This document shows positions 1 to 9,299 of a stretch of DNA of 33,006 nt, one piece after another. The notes under the pieces were generated by a model, which was not told the origin of the DNA, ran no database searches, and worked only from the letters and a program-made list of their open reading frames with translations. Position numbers and translations under genes: made by a program. How positions within the stretch are numbered: position 1 is the first letter of the stretch; every line of letters begins with the position of its first letter. Source of the DNA: Beijerinckiaceae bacterium (lineage in GTDB: Bacteria > Pseudomonadota > Alphaproteobacteria > Rhizobiales > Beijerinckiaceae); NCBI GenBank assembly GCA_019747375.1, contig JAIEQX010000285.1, forward strand, positions 1 to 33,006, written 5' to 3'.

Positions 1-220
1 CCAGCGCGCGCCCGGGCGTGTCGTAGCGCTCGCGCCGCGTCAGCCCATCCGACCCGTGCAGCAACAGGACGGCGGGGCGCCGGCCGCCTCCGCGCGCTTC
101 GAAACGTTCGATCGTCACAGGTTCTCCTGCGTTCGAGGAGGGGCGCGGCTGCGCCAGCAGGGGCGTGACGGGCGCGGCGAGGGCGCCGAGCCCGAGAGCG
201 ATGACATGGCGGCGGTTCAT
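1..220 (-). CDS. Alpha/beta hydrolase (dienelactone hydrolase-like), 5' part only
   Basis: The first 73 codons of a minus-strand gene that runs off the left edge. The start is the ATG whose complement is at 218-220. The N-terminus MNRRHVIALGLGALAAPVTP is a twin-arginine-type signal sequence with a probable cleavage site after LLAQ, so export is likely. After a short linker the protein reads RPAVLLLHGSDG, the first beta strand and oxyanion-hole HG turn typical of dienelactone hydrolase-type alpha/beta hydrolases. The nucleophile and catalytic Asp/His lie outside the window, so the substrate cannot be judged. It is transcribed divergently from the M20 hydrolase operon, across about 220 bases. 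Confidence 0.72.
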   Translation of the reverse strand, partial: MNRRHVIALGLGALAAPVTPLLAQPRPSSNAGEPVTIERFEARGGGRRPAVLLLHGSDGLTRRERYDTPGRAL

Positions 221-287
221 GAACGTCCTGTCGCAATGAGGGGTCAGACATGCAAACGCAGCATGAAGCCGTGCGGAACATTGCAGT

Positions 288-307
288 GCGTCACGATGGC
301 GTGACGC
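288..307. promoter_or_regulatory. Candidate operator: perfect 7-bp dyad
   Basis: GCGTCAC at 288-294 and GTGACGC at 301-307 form a perfect inverted repeat around a 6-base spacer. It lies in the intergenic space between two divergent genes (starts at 220 and 443), where a shared regulator would bind. No regulator gene is adjacent in the window and nothing identifies the protein. It is also too short to be a convincing terminator and has no T-run. Role is inferred from symmetry and position only. Confidence 0.3.
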
Positions 308-442
308 GTCAAAAACCGGTTCGCGCCGGCGCATGGCAATCTTTCGGCGCCGCGCACCATGGATAGGCTTGCTGAGCCGCTAAACGCCCGCCATGATGCC
401 GTACCGAAAAAAGAACGCTGGCGTCGAGCGACGGGGGACCGC

Positions 443-1903
443 ATGGCCGATCAAACCAACACTGCGCCTGAGAAGGCCCTTGCGTTCGACTATGTCGATC
501 GCAATGCGGAAGCCATCGCGCTGCTCAACGACAGCATCTTCTATTTCGGCGAACTCGGCATGCAGGAGGTTGAGACCGCAAAGCTCATGACGGAGCTTCT
601 CGAAGACGGAGGCTTCAAGGTCGAGCGCGGCATCGCGGGTTTTCCGACTGGATTCTGCGCAACTTACGGGTCTGGTTCGCCGGTCGTGGCGATTCACACC
701 GAATATGATTCGAATCCCGACAATTCGCAGAAGCCCGGCGTTGTCGAAGCCGCCTCCATCGTGGAGGGCGCTCCGGGTCATTGCGAGGGCCACAACGTCA
801 ATGGAACCGTGCTGGTGGCCGGCGCTCTCGCGGCCAAGGCCGCGATGGAAAAATACGGCCTGAAAGGCACCCTCAAGGTCTTCGGCGCGCCGGCCGAAGA
901 GCAGTTGGTGAGCCGTCCCTATTTTGTGCGCGACGGCTGGTTCGACGATGTCGACGTCGCTCTGACGCCCCATATCGGCAGCGAATTCGGCGTCGGCTAC
1001 GGGCTGATCCAGAGCGCCCTGATCTCCGCTGTCTTCACCTTCCACGGCGAGACCGCCCATGCCGGCGTGGCCCCCTGGAAGGGCCGCGACGCGCTCGACG
1101 CCGTGGTGTTGATGGATGTCGGCATGGCCGAATATCGGGAGCATCTCATTCCGACCGGACAATGCCAGCGCGTCATCACCAACGGCGGCAACCAGCCCAA
1201 CGTCATCCCCAAGACCGCGGCGGTCTGGTGGTATTTCCGCGCCTCGACAGCCGAGGGCGCAATGTCGGTCTACGAGCGCGCCAAGAAGATCGCCGAAGGC
1301 GCAGCGCTGATGACCAACACGACCTATGATGTGGACCTGCAGAGCGCCGTCTGGCCGGTCCGCGGCAATCAGACCATGGCCGAACTCGTGCAGGCGGAAT
1401 ATGAGCGCGTCGGCGCGCCGGACTGGACCAGGGAAGAAGACGATCTCGCCCGCGCCCTGCAGGAAAAGGCCAAGGCGAAGGTCGAGGGCCTCAGCCGCAC
1501 GGTGTTCAGGATGAAGGGGCCGGCCACGCAGAAGACGGCCGCCAACGACGCCGGCGACGTGTCGTGGAAAGTCCCGATGGTGAAGATCTATTTTCCGGCC
1601 AATATCCCCAACATCAGCTTCCATCATTGGGCGGCGGGCGTCGCGCTCGCCACATCCATCGCCCACAAGGGCGCCGTCGCGGGATCGAAAGTGCTGGCCG
1701 GTTCGGTGATCGAATGTTTCCGCAATCCGCAGGTCGTGGCGGACGCGAAGGCGACCTTCGCGAAGGAACTCGAGGGCACGAATTATTTCAGCATGCTGCC
1801 GCCCGACCAGAAGCCCCCGGCCGATCTCAACCGCGCCATGATGGAAAAATTCCGGCCGCAGATGCGTGAGCATTACATCAAGGAACGCCCGAAATTCGTC
1901 TGA
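443..1903 (+). CDS. M20-family amidohydrolase (AbgB-like)
   Basis: A cytoplasmic metal-dependent amidohydrolase of 486 residues, close to the length of p-aminobenzoyl-glutamate hydrolase subunit B. The M20D framework is visible: a metal-site segment GHCEGHNVNG (112-121), the catalytic pair in GAPAEEQ (E152/E153), TPHIGS (H177), the dimerisation-domain motif GETAHAGVAPW (202-212) and a C-terminal ISFHHW. No signal peptide. The family removes acyl or aroyl groups from amino-acid amides; the substrate here is unknown. The start at 443 follows a GGGGGA ribosome site; an in-frame ATG at 359 would add 28 residues that do not look like family sequence. The usual Cys of the CGHN motif appears as Glu, with a Cys one place earlier. 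First gene of a probable operon with a dipeptide-type ABC importer, which suggests an imported amide or peptide as substrate. Confidence 0.85.
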   Translation: MADQTNTAPEKALAFDYVDRNAEAIALLNDSIFYFGELGMQEVETAKLMTELLEDGGFKVERGIAGFPTGFCATYGSGSPVVAIHTEYDSNPDNSQKPGVVEAASIVEGAPGHCEGHNVNGTVLVAGALAAKAAMEKYGLKGTLKVFGAPAEEQLVSRPYFVRDGWFDDVDVALTPHIGSEFGVGYGLIQSALISAVFTFHGETAHAGVAPWKGRDALDAVVLMDVGMAEYREHLIPTGQCQRVITNGGNQPNVIPKTAAVWWYFRASTAEGAMSVYERAKKIAEGAALMTNTTYDVDLQSAVWPVRGNQTMAELVQAEYERVGAPDWTREEDDLARALQEKAKAKVEGLSRTVFRMKGPATQKTAANDAGDVSWKVPMVKIYFPANIPNISFHHWAAGVALATSIAHKGAVAGSKVLAGSVIECFRNPQVVADAKATFAKELEGTNYFSMLPPDQKPPADLNRAMMEKFRPQMREHYIKERPKFV

Positions 1904-1974
1904 ACCCGCCCTTGTCGCAGCGCGCCCTCTTGCGCGCGTCTCTTCGCGACCAAGGTCGCGCCTGGAGGATTCCC

Positions 1975-3513
1975 ATGCAGCTTCGTGCTTCGCTTCCGGT
2001 GATCGCCGCTCTCGCGCTCCTCAACGCAGGTTCCGCCGCGCCGGCGCAGACCAAGCCCGCACCGTTGAAGACCATGACCATCACGGCGACCGAGCCGATG
2101 ACGACGGACAATCCGTACGGGGAATCCGCCGCGCCGGTCTATTCACTCTGGTGCCACACCTATGGTTGCCTCGGCCGCTACGACCATACGAAGAAAATGC
2201 CGGTCGGCATTCTTGCCGAGAAATGGGAAGCCATCGACCCGACGACCTGGCGCTTCACGCTGCGCAAGGGTCTGAAGCGCCATGACGGCGGGCCCGGCCC
2301 GACCTCCGCCGACGTGGTGCACAGCCTCAAGCGCATCCGCACCGATCCCGAAAGCGTGCAGAGCTCCTTCATCGCCATGGTCGACAGGATCGTGCCGGTC
2401 GACGACCACACGTTCGACATCGTCACCAAGGCGCCGGCGGTCAATCTCGTGATGGCCCTGTTCGACCGTTTCATCGTCACCTCGGCGGATCTTTACGCCA
2501 AGCACGGGCGCGAGGCCGACAAGAAATTCGCAGTCGGCTGGGGGCCCTACAAGCTTGAGGAATATCTGGCGGACCGGCGCGTCGCCATGCGCAAGAATCC
2601 GGACTGGACGGAGAGCGATGGCTCGAGCACCGCAGACTCGCCCGATCTCGTCATCCTGCAGCAGATGCGCGAGCCCGAGCAGCGCATCAACGCGCTGCTC
2701 AACGGGGAAGTGCAGGTGGCGCGCCTCGTGCCGCCGCAGCTCGTGCGCCGTCTCGAAAATCGGCCTGATGTAAAGATCCTCAAGACCGGCGGCATCGAAG
2801 TGATGTTCCTGGCCTTCAACAACAAGATGGAGCCATGGACCGACGTGCGCCTGCGCCGCGCCGTCGCTTACGCGGTCAATCGCCCGCTCATCATCGAACG
2901 CCTGCTCGGCGGCTATGCCCAGGTGCAGGAAGGTCTCGTGGGCCCGAACCAGTTCTGCTACACGGGCCCGCCCGAGCGCGCCAACGCCTACGATCCCGCC
3001 AAATCCAAGGCGCTTCTCGCCGAGGCGGGCTATCCCAACGGCGGCCCCGAGATCGATTTCTACACCGCCGTCGGCCGCTATGTGTCCGACAGGCAGGTGG
3101 CCGAAGTCGTCGCCCAGATGCTCCGTCAGGTCGGCTTCAAGGTGAAGCTCCATACGCCGGAATACGCCAACTTCTGGGCTGACGTCCGTCGCGGACGCTC
3201 GCCGTTCTACTACATGGGGCGCGGCTCGATCTTCGATCCTTCGGATTCGTCCGGCCAGCTGTTCGGCACGGGCGGATCGCCGCGCGTGCAATATTCCAAC
3301 CCGAAATTCGATGAACTGCTCAGCGCGCAGTACAAGGAGCAGGACCCGGAGAAGCGGTGCCAGATCTGGCGCCAGATCAATCAGGTGCTGATCGACGACG
3401 TGCCGTCGCATTTCATGTGGACGCATAATCTCGTCACGGGCCTGCGCGCCAATGTCGACATGCAGGTCGATTCGTCCGGCGAGTTCTGGCTGCCCGACGC
3501 GAAGATGAAATGA
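1975..3513 (+). CDS. ABC transporter substrate-binding protein, family 5 (DppA/OppA type)
   Basis: Periplasmic binding component of a dipeptide/oligopeptide-type importer, 512 residues, normal for the SBP_bac_5 family. The N-terminus MQLRASLPVIAALALLNAGS is a Sec signal with probable cleavage at APA|Q near residue 24. Family landmarks are the early PVGILAEKWEAIDPTTWRF segment, LRKGLKRHDG..PTSADVVHSLKRI, and the later VRLRRAVAYAVNRPLI and DPAKSKALLAEAGYPNG. The start at 1975 is chosen for the TGGAGGA ribosome site and the signal peptide; an upstream ATG at 1912 would bury the signal. The gene lies 71 bases after the amidohydrolase and 43 before the first permease, so it belongs to the same operon. 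Ligand class (peptide, amide or opine-like) cannot be told from sequence. Confidence 0.9.
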   Translation: MQLRASLPVIAALALLNAGSAAPAQTKPAPLKTMTITATEPMTTDNPYGESAAPVYSLWCHTYGCLGRYDHTKKMPVGILAEKWEAIDPTTWRFTLRKGLKRHDGGPGPTSADVVHSLKRIRTDPESVQSSFIAMVDRIVPVDDHTFDIVTKAPAVNLVMALFDRFIVTSADLYAKHGREADKKFAVGWGPYKLEEYLADRRVAMRKNPDWTESDGSSTADSPDLVILQQMREPEQRINALLNGEVQVARLVPPQLVRRLENRPDVKILKTGGIEVMFLAFNNKMEPWTDVRLRRAVAYAVNRPLIIERLLGGYAQVQEGLVGPNQFCYTGPPERANAYDPAKSKALLAEAGYPNGGPEIDFYTAVGRYVSDRQVAEVVAQMLRQVGFKVKLHTPEYANFWADVRRGRSPFYYMGRGSIFDPSDSSGQLFGTGGSPRVQYSNPKFDELLSAQYKEQDPEKRCQIWRQINQVLIDDVPSHFMWTHNLVTGLRANVDMQVDSSGEFWLPDAKMK

Positions 3514-3556
3514 TGAGAGTCGCGAAAATTCACACGGTCATGGGAGCGCAATCGGC

Positions 3557-4570
3557 ATGGTGAGGGCGATCGCCTGGCGCGTCGCGGGCGTGGTCCCGGT
3601 TCTGTTTCTCGTCACGCTGGTTCTGTTCCTGCTGCTGCGGCTGGCGCCCGGCGATGCCGCCGACCTGCTCGTGCCGGATGACGCCAGCGAGGCTGAAATT
3701 CTGCGCATCCGCGAGCGATGGGGACTCGATCGTCCTCTGCTGGAGCAATATTTCAGCTTTCTGCTCAACCTGCTCAAGCTCGATCTGGGACGCTCCTACC
3801 GGTATGGCGCGGATGTCTTCGAGCTGATCGCGAGCCGCGTTCCGGCCACGATCGAGCTTGCGACTCTGGCGCTGCTCGCCGCCTCGCTCATCGCCATTCC
3901 GCTCGGCATTCTGGCGGCGCTGCGCAAGGGCACGGCGGTGGACGGCGCCGTCTCGGTCTTCGCCATCGCGGGCGTCAGCACGCCGACCTTCTGGCTCGGC
4001 ATCCTGCTGGTCCTGCTGTTCTCCGCCGAGCTGCATCTGCTGCCTTCCGGCGGCCGCTTGCCTTACGGCGTGCAATTGCCGGAGCGGACCGGCCTCCATC
4101 TCGTCGACGCCATGCTGGCCGGCCGCTTCGATCTTCTGGGCCTGATCGCCAGCCAGCTGATCCTGCCGGTGATGACGCTGGCCTTCAGCATGGTGGGCAT
4201 CATCTCGCGCATCACGCGCGGCGCGATCATCGACGTGGCGCAGGAAGAATTCATCACCACTTCGGTCGCCAAGGGGCTGACGCGCGGCGCGATCATCCGG
4301 CATCACCTGTTGCCGAACGCCACCGTGCCGATCACCACCATCCTGGGGCTGGAGCTCGGCGTGCTGATCTCGGGCTCGATCATCGTCGAGGTCGTGTTCA
4401 GCTGGCCGGGGCTCGGAACGCTGCTCTACCAGTCGATCTCGGTGCGCGACATCCCGCTCGTGACCGGCATCGTGGTCACCTACACGACGCTGTTCATCCT
4501 CATCAACGTGGTGATCGACGTCATCTATTTCATCATCGATCCGCGCATCCGCGCCTCGCAGGGAGCCTGA
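3557..4570 (+). CDS. ABC transporter permease (DppB type)
   Basis: Inner-membrane permease of the peptide/nickel-type importer, 337 residues. The first membrane helix (about 9-29) is followed by the family motif LRLAPGDAADLLVPDDAS and the LGLDxPLxxQY-like stretch WGLDRPLLEQYFSFLLNLLK. Five further hydrophobic helices follow. The cytoplasmic coupling (EAA-type) loop reads EEFITTSVAKGLTRGAIIRHHLLPNA, and the protein ends with the usual VVIDVIYFIIDPRIR. The DppC-type partner starts 8 bases downstream, giving the normal B-C heterodimer order. Confidence 0.92.
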   Translation: MVRAIAWRVAGVVPVLFLVTLVLFLLLRLAPGDAADLLVPDDASEAEILRIRERWGLDRPLLEQYFSFLLNLLKLDLGRSYRYGADVFELIASRVPATIELATLALLAASLIAIPLGILAALRKGTAVDGAVSVFAIAGVSTPTFWLGILLVLLFSAELHLLPSGGRLPYGVQLPERTGLHLVDAMLAGRFDLLGLIASQLILPVMTLAFSMVGIISRITRGAIIDVAQEEFITTSVAKGLTRGAIIRHHLLPNATVPITTILGLELGVLISGSIIVEVVFSWPGLGTLLYQSISVRDIPLVTGIVVTYTTLFILINVVIDVIYFIIDPRIRASQGA

Positions 4571-4578
4571 GAGCGGAC

Positions 4579-5418
4579 ATGCGCAAAAGCGATTTTCTCA
4601 ACGCCAAATTCATCATCGGGGCTTCGTGCCTGCTCCTGATTCTGACGCTGGCGATTTTCGGCAATGTCATCACGGGCCACGATCCGCAGGAACAGGACCT
4701 GATGAGTTCGCTGCAGCCGCCGGGCTTTTCCAACGGCGGCTATTATCTCGGCACCGATCATCTGGGCCGCGATATTCTCGCCCGCATGGCCTCGGGCGCG
4801 CGCGTCTCCATCGTGATCGCCACCGCCATCGTGCTGATCTCGGGCGTGTTCGGCGTGCTCTATGGCGCGCTGTCGGGCTATTGGGGCGGCTTCCGCGATA
4901 TCGTGCTGCAGAAGATCGTCGAGACTTTCTGGGCTTTCCCGCCCATCCTTCTGGCGCTCGCCATCCTGGCGTTCTTTGGCCAGAGCCTCGCAAACATCAT
5001 CATCGCGCTCGCCATCCAGCGCTGGATTCCCTACTGCCGCATCGCCCGCGCCCAGGCGCTCGTGCTGCGCAACCGCGAATTCGTCGCCGCCTCGCAGATC
5101 ATGGGCGCGGGCACGGGCTGGGTGGTCACGCGCCACATCCTTCCCAACCTTCTGTCGGCCGCCATCGTGATCGCCACCTTCTCGATGGCGGGCGCCATTC
5201 TGGCCGAAGCCAGCCTGTCCTTCCTCGGCCTCGGCGTGCCGCCCGAAATTCCCACCTGGGGCGGCATGCTGGCGGAAGGCCGCTCCTATGTGGTCGGCGC
5301 GTGGTGGATCGCGGTCTTCCCGGGCCTCGGCATTTTCTTCACCGTGCTGGGCCTGAATCTTCTCGGCGACTGGCTGCGCGATCTGCTCGATCCCAAGGCC
5401 GCACTCAACCTGCGATAA
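4579..5418 (+). CDS. ABC transporter permease (DppC type)
   Basis: Second permease of the importer, 279 residues. It starts at 4579 after GAGCGGAC, 8 bases past the DppB-type stop. The N-terminal region has the DppC signature GTDHLGRDILARMASGARVS (58-77), followed by about five membrane helices. The coupling loop reads REFVAASQIMGAGTGWVVTRHILPN and a conserved segment AEASLSFLGLGVPPEIPTWG follows. The end, GDWLRDLLDPKA, is standard. Unlike typical dpp operons, the ATPase genes do not follow directly: two hydrolase genes (5442-7266) are inserted between the permeases and ATPases. Confidence 0.92.
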   Translation: MRKSDFLNAKFIIGASCLLLILTLAIFGNVITGHDPQEQDLMSSLQPPGFSNGGYYLGTDHLGRDILARMASGARVSIVIATAIVLISGVFGVLYGALSGYWGGFRDIVLQKIVETFWAFPPILLALAILAFFGQSLANIIIALAIQRWIPYCRIARAQALVLRNREFVAASQIMGAGTGWVVTRHILPNLLSAAIVIATFSMAGAILAEASLSFLGLGVPPEIPTWGGMLAEGRSYVVGAWWIAVFPGLGIFFTVLGLNLLGDWLRDLLDPKAALNLR

Positions 5419-5441
5419 GAAGTCCAACGAGGGAGCGTCAC

Positions 5442-6338
5442 ATGTTTCTGCAGGAATTTGGAGAGAAATGGGTCGACGTCGACGGCGTCCGAACGCGCTA
5501 TTTCGAAGCCGGGCAGGGCCGTCCCGTCGTGCTCGTGCATGGCGGCACGAAGGGCGATTCCTCGGGCGGCGCCAATGCGGAGGATTTCGAGCTCAACTTC
5601 GCCGAACTGGCGAAAAAATTTCGCGTCATCGCGGTCGATCGCCTGGGGCAGGGCTATACCGACAATCCCAGGCGCGACGAGGACTGGACCATGGCGGGCG
5701 CCGTGCGCCATCTCGCGGGCTTTCTGAAGGCGCTGGGCTCCGGCCCGTACAATCTCGTCGGCCATTCGCGCGGCGGCTATTGCGTGGCGCGCGTCACGCT
5801 GGACTACCCGCGGCTCGTCGAAAGCTGCGTCATGATCGACAGCAACACCGCCTCGCCCGGCCCTTCGCGCAACGAGATCGTCTTCGCGCTCAATCCCCAC
5901 AAGGCCGGGACGCTCGAATCCTCGCGCTGGGTCTACGAAACCTATTCCTGCAAGGTGGATCACGTCACGCCGGAGTGGATCGCCATGAAGCAGAAGATCA
6001 CCGAGCTGCCGAAGAACCGTGAAGCCATCGCCAAGATGAAGACCGAAGGCTATCTGGCGACGCGGTTCCTGCCGGAACTCCTGTCCGACAAGGAAGAGTT
6101 CTTCAACAAGATCGAGAAGGACGGCTTCATCCGTCCCGTTCTTCTGTTCTGGGGCTACAACGATCCCACCGCGCCGCTGACGCAGGGCATGGACCTGTAC
6201 AGGCTGATCGCCAGGAAACAGCCGCGAACCAGCATGCATATCGTCAACGAGGCGGGGCATCACAGCTTCCGTGAGCGCGCCGCGGAGTTCAACCGTGTCA
6301 TCACCGAATTCGTGGAGGGCGTCGGCCATGGCAACTGA
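5442..6338 (+). CDS. Alpha/beta hydrolase, first of a tandem paralogous pair
   Basis: A 298-residue cytoplasmic alpha/beta-fold hydrolase with no signal peptide. The oxyanion turn is LVHGG (31-35), the nucleophile elbow GHSRGG places Ser109, and Asp241 in YNDPTAPL and His273 in EAGHHSF complete the triad. DRLGQGYTDNP is the strand-4 loop seen in meta-cleavage-product hydrolases and related esterases. A GAGGGAG ribosome site precedes the ATG. It opens with EKWVDVDGVRTRYFEAG, almost matching the next gene, so the pair arose by duplication. Its place inside an ABC importer operon suggests it acts on the imported compound; ester, amide or C-C bond cleavage cannot be told apart. Confidence 0.88.
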   Translation: MFLQEFGEKWVDVDGVRTRYFEAGQGRPVVLVHGGTKGDSSGGANAEDFELNFAELAKKFRVIAVDRLGQGYTDNPRRDEDWTMAGAVRHLAGFLKALGSGPYNLVGHSRGGYCVARVTLDYPRLVESCVMIDSNTASPGPSRNEIVFALNPHKAGTLESSRWVYETYSCKVDHVTPEWIAMKQKITELPKNREAIAKMKTEGYLATRFLPELLSDKEEFFNKIEKDGFIRPVLLFWGYNDPTAPLTQGMDLYRLIARKQPRTSMHIVNEAGHHSFRERAAEFNRVITEFVEGVGHGN

Positions 6339-7266
6339 GGCTTTGAGCGATCCGACCTACGTGCCGTCTTCCGCCGACATGGGCGAGGAAAAGTGGATCG
6401 ACGTCGACGGCGTGCGCACGCGCTATTTCGACCAGGGATCCGGCGAACCCGTGGTCTTCATTCATGGCGCCCAGATGGGCGCGGGCGACGGCGCGAGTTC
6501 GGCCAAGACCTGGGCGCTGAACTTTCCCGTGCTGAAGGAATGGCACAATGTCATCGCCTTCGACAAACTCGGTCAGGGCTATACCGACAATCCGAAAAGC
6601 GAGGCCGACTACACGATGCACGCCATCGTGCAGCATGCGATCGGCTTTCTCGACGCCCTCGGCAAGAAGCCCTATCACCTCGTCGGCCATTCGCGCGGCG
6701 GCTATATCGTGACGCGCATCACCATGGAACGGCCCGATCTCGTGAAGAGCTGCGTCTGCGTGTCGTCGGGCACGCTCTCGCCGGGATCGACGCGGACGTC
6801 GCTCGTCCACAAGGACGCGCCCGAGCCGCGCCTGAGCCGCGAATCGATCCGCTGGTATTGCGAGCGCTATTCCTACAATCCGAAGATCGTCACCGAGGAC
6901 TGGCTCGACGGCTGCATGGCGATCGCCGCGACCGAGCGCAACAAGATCGCCGTCAAGACCATGGCGCAGGAAAAGGTGAAGCGGAATTTCGCCGCCCAGC
7001 TCTTCAACCAGCGCAATGAGACGCATCGCTGGCTGCTGAGCCAGGGCATGCCCTGCCCCACGCTCGTGGTCTGGGGCTTCGACGATCCCGCTGCCGACAT
7101 CGAGAACGGGCTGATGCTGGTCGACATCTTCATGCGCAAGCAACGACGCACGGAGGTGCGGATCTTCAACCGCTCCGGTCACTTCGTCATGCGGGAACAT
7201 CCCGCGGCCTTCAACCGTCTGGTGGATACGTATATCAAGGCGCAATCCACGCCCACAAACGCGTGA
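6328..7266 (+). CDS. Alpha/beta hydrolase, second of the tandem pair
   Basis: A 312-residue paralogue of the preceding gene, overlapping it by 11 bases. The start at 6328 has a GGAGGG site upstream. It has a roughly 13-residue longer N-terminus, then EKWIDVDGVRTRYFDQG. Triad residues are Ser122 (GHSRGG), Asp253 (FDDPAAD) and His285 (SGHFVM), so both copies appear catalytically complete. DKLGQGYTDNP matches the sister protein's loop. The cap regions differ much more than the core, which fits different substrates, successive steps, or a heteromeric enzyme. The ATPase gene begins 14 bases downstream. Confidence 0.88.
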   Translation: MATEALSDPTYVPSSADMGEEKWIDVDGVRTRYFDQGSGEPVVFIHGAQMGAGDGASSAKTWALNFPVLKEWHNVIAFDKLGQGYTDNPKSEADYTMHAIVQHAIGFLDALGKKPYHLVGHSRGGYIVTRITMERPDLVKSCVCVSSGTLSPGSTRTSLVHKDAPEPRLSRESIRWYCERYSYNPKIVTEDWLDGCMAIAATERNKIAVKTMAQEKVKRNFAAQLFNQRNETHRWLLSQGMPCPTLVVWGFDDPAADIENGLMLVDIFMRKQRRTEVRIFNRSGHFVMREHPAAFNRLVDTYIKAQSTPTNA

Positions 7267-7280
7267 GCCGGGAGCGCTGC

Positions 7281-8257
<977 letters not shown>

Positions 8258-8261
<4 letters not shown>

Positions 8262-9283
8262 CGGACCTGTCGGACCTGCAGACGAACCGGACGCGCCCTG
8301 CCGGCGCCTCTGCGTTGCTTCGCGCACAGGGCGTGTCGAAATCTTTCTGGGGGCGCACGGGACTTTTCCGGCCGCGCGTTGAAAACCGCGCGCTGGATGA
8401 CGTCTCCGTCACGCTGGACGAAGGCGAGATCCTCGGTCTGGTGGGCGAGAGCGGCTGCGGCAAGTCGACCTTCGCGAAGGTGATGATCGGCCTCGAAAAG
8501 GCCGACGCCGGCACGCTCGATCTCGGCGGCCGGCGCATTTTCGGCCCCGCCGATCGCGCCCTGCCGCCCGCCGAGCGCGGCGTCCAGATGGTGTTCCAGG
8601 ACCCCTACGGGTCGCTCAATCCACGCATGAACGTGCACTCCATTCTGGCCGAGGGACTGCGCATCCGCGGTGGAATGTCGGGCGCCGAAATGACCGCGCA
8701 GGTGCGCCGCCACCTCGACCTTGTGGGCCTCGGGCAGGATTCGCTCGGCAAGTACCCGCATCAGTTCAGCGGCGGTCAGCGCCAGCGCCTGTGCATCGCG
8801 CGCGCGATCATCACGAATCCGCGTCTGCTGATCGCCGATGAGGCCGCCTCCGCGCTCGACGTCTCGGTGCAGATGCAGATCCTCAACCTGCTGCTCGACC
8901 TGCGCGAGCGCATGGGCCTCGCCATCATCTTCATCAGCCACGACATGGCGGTGATCGAATATCTGTGCGACCGCATCGCCGTCATGTATCGCGGCCGGAT
9001 CGTCGAGCAGGGGCTCTCGGCCGATGTGCTGGATCGCCCGCGCCATCCCTATACGGCGCGTTTGATCGCCGCGCGCCCGCGCGTCGGGCGCCGGCGCGTG
9101 CACGGGCTGGAGCCCGATGTGGAACAGATGGAGGCGCCGCTCGCCGCGGGCGCGTCGCGCTGCGTCTATGTCGAAAGATGCCCGCGTGCGACCGAGATCT
9201 GTCGCGCGCAGGCGCCCGCGCTGATCCAGGCGGAGGGCGCGTCTTACGCGTGTTTCCACCCGCTCGACGCGCCGCAGGACTGA
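8258..9283 (+). CDS. ABC transporter ATP-binding protein (DppF type)
   Basis: Second ATPase of the importer, 341 residues, starting in an ATGA overlap with the DppD-type gene, so translation is coupled. Walker A is GESGCGKST, the Q-loop FQDPYGSLNPRM, the signature FSGGQRQRL, Walker B LLIADEAASALD and the H-loop FISHDMAVI. The C-terminal tail has the usual Cys pattern (CVYVERCPRATEIC). The short insert WGRTGLFRPRVENRALDD before Walker A is typical of DppF/OppF proteins. Last gene of the operon; the next gene converges on it, 16 bases away. Confidence 0.92.
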
Positions 9284-9299
9284 GCCCGCTTCGCTCTGC

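Noticed and set aside
380-1873. 497-codon frame antisense to the M20 hydrolase
   Set aside because: Shadow frame; the sense strand carries the full catalytic motif set.
3718-4578. In-frame extension upstream of the DppC-type permease
   Set aside because: The extension overlaps the DppB gene in another frame, is Arg/His-rich and has no family match; the family N-terminus begins at 4579.
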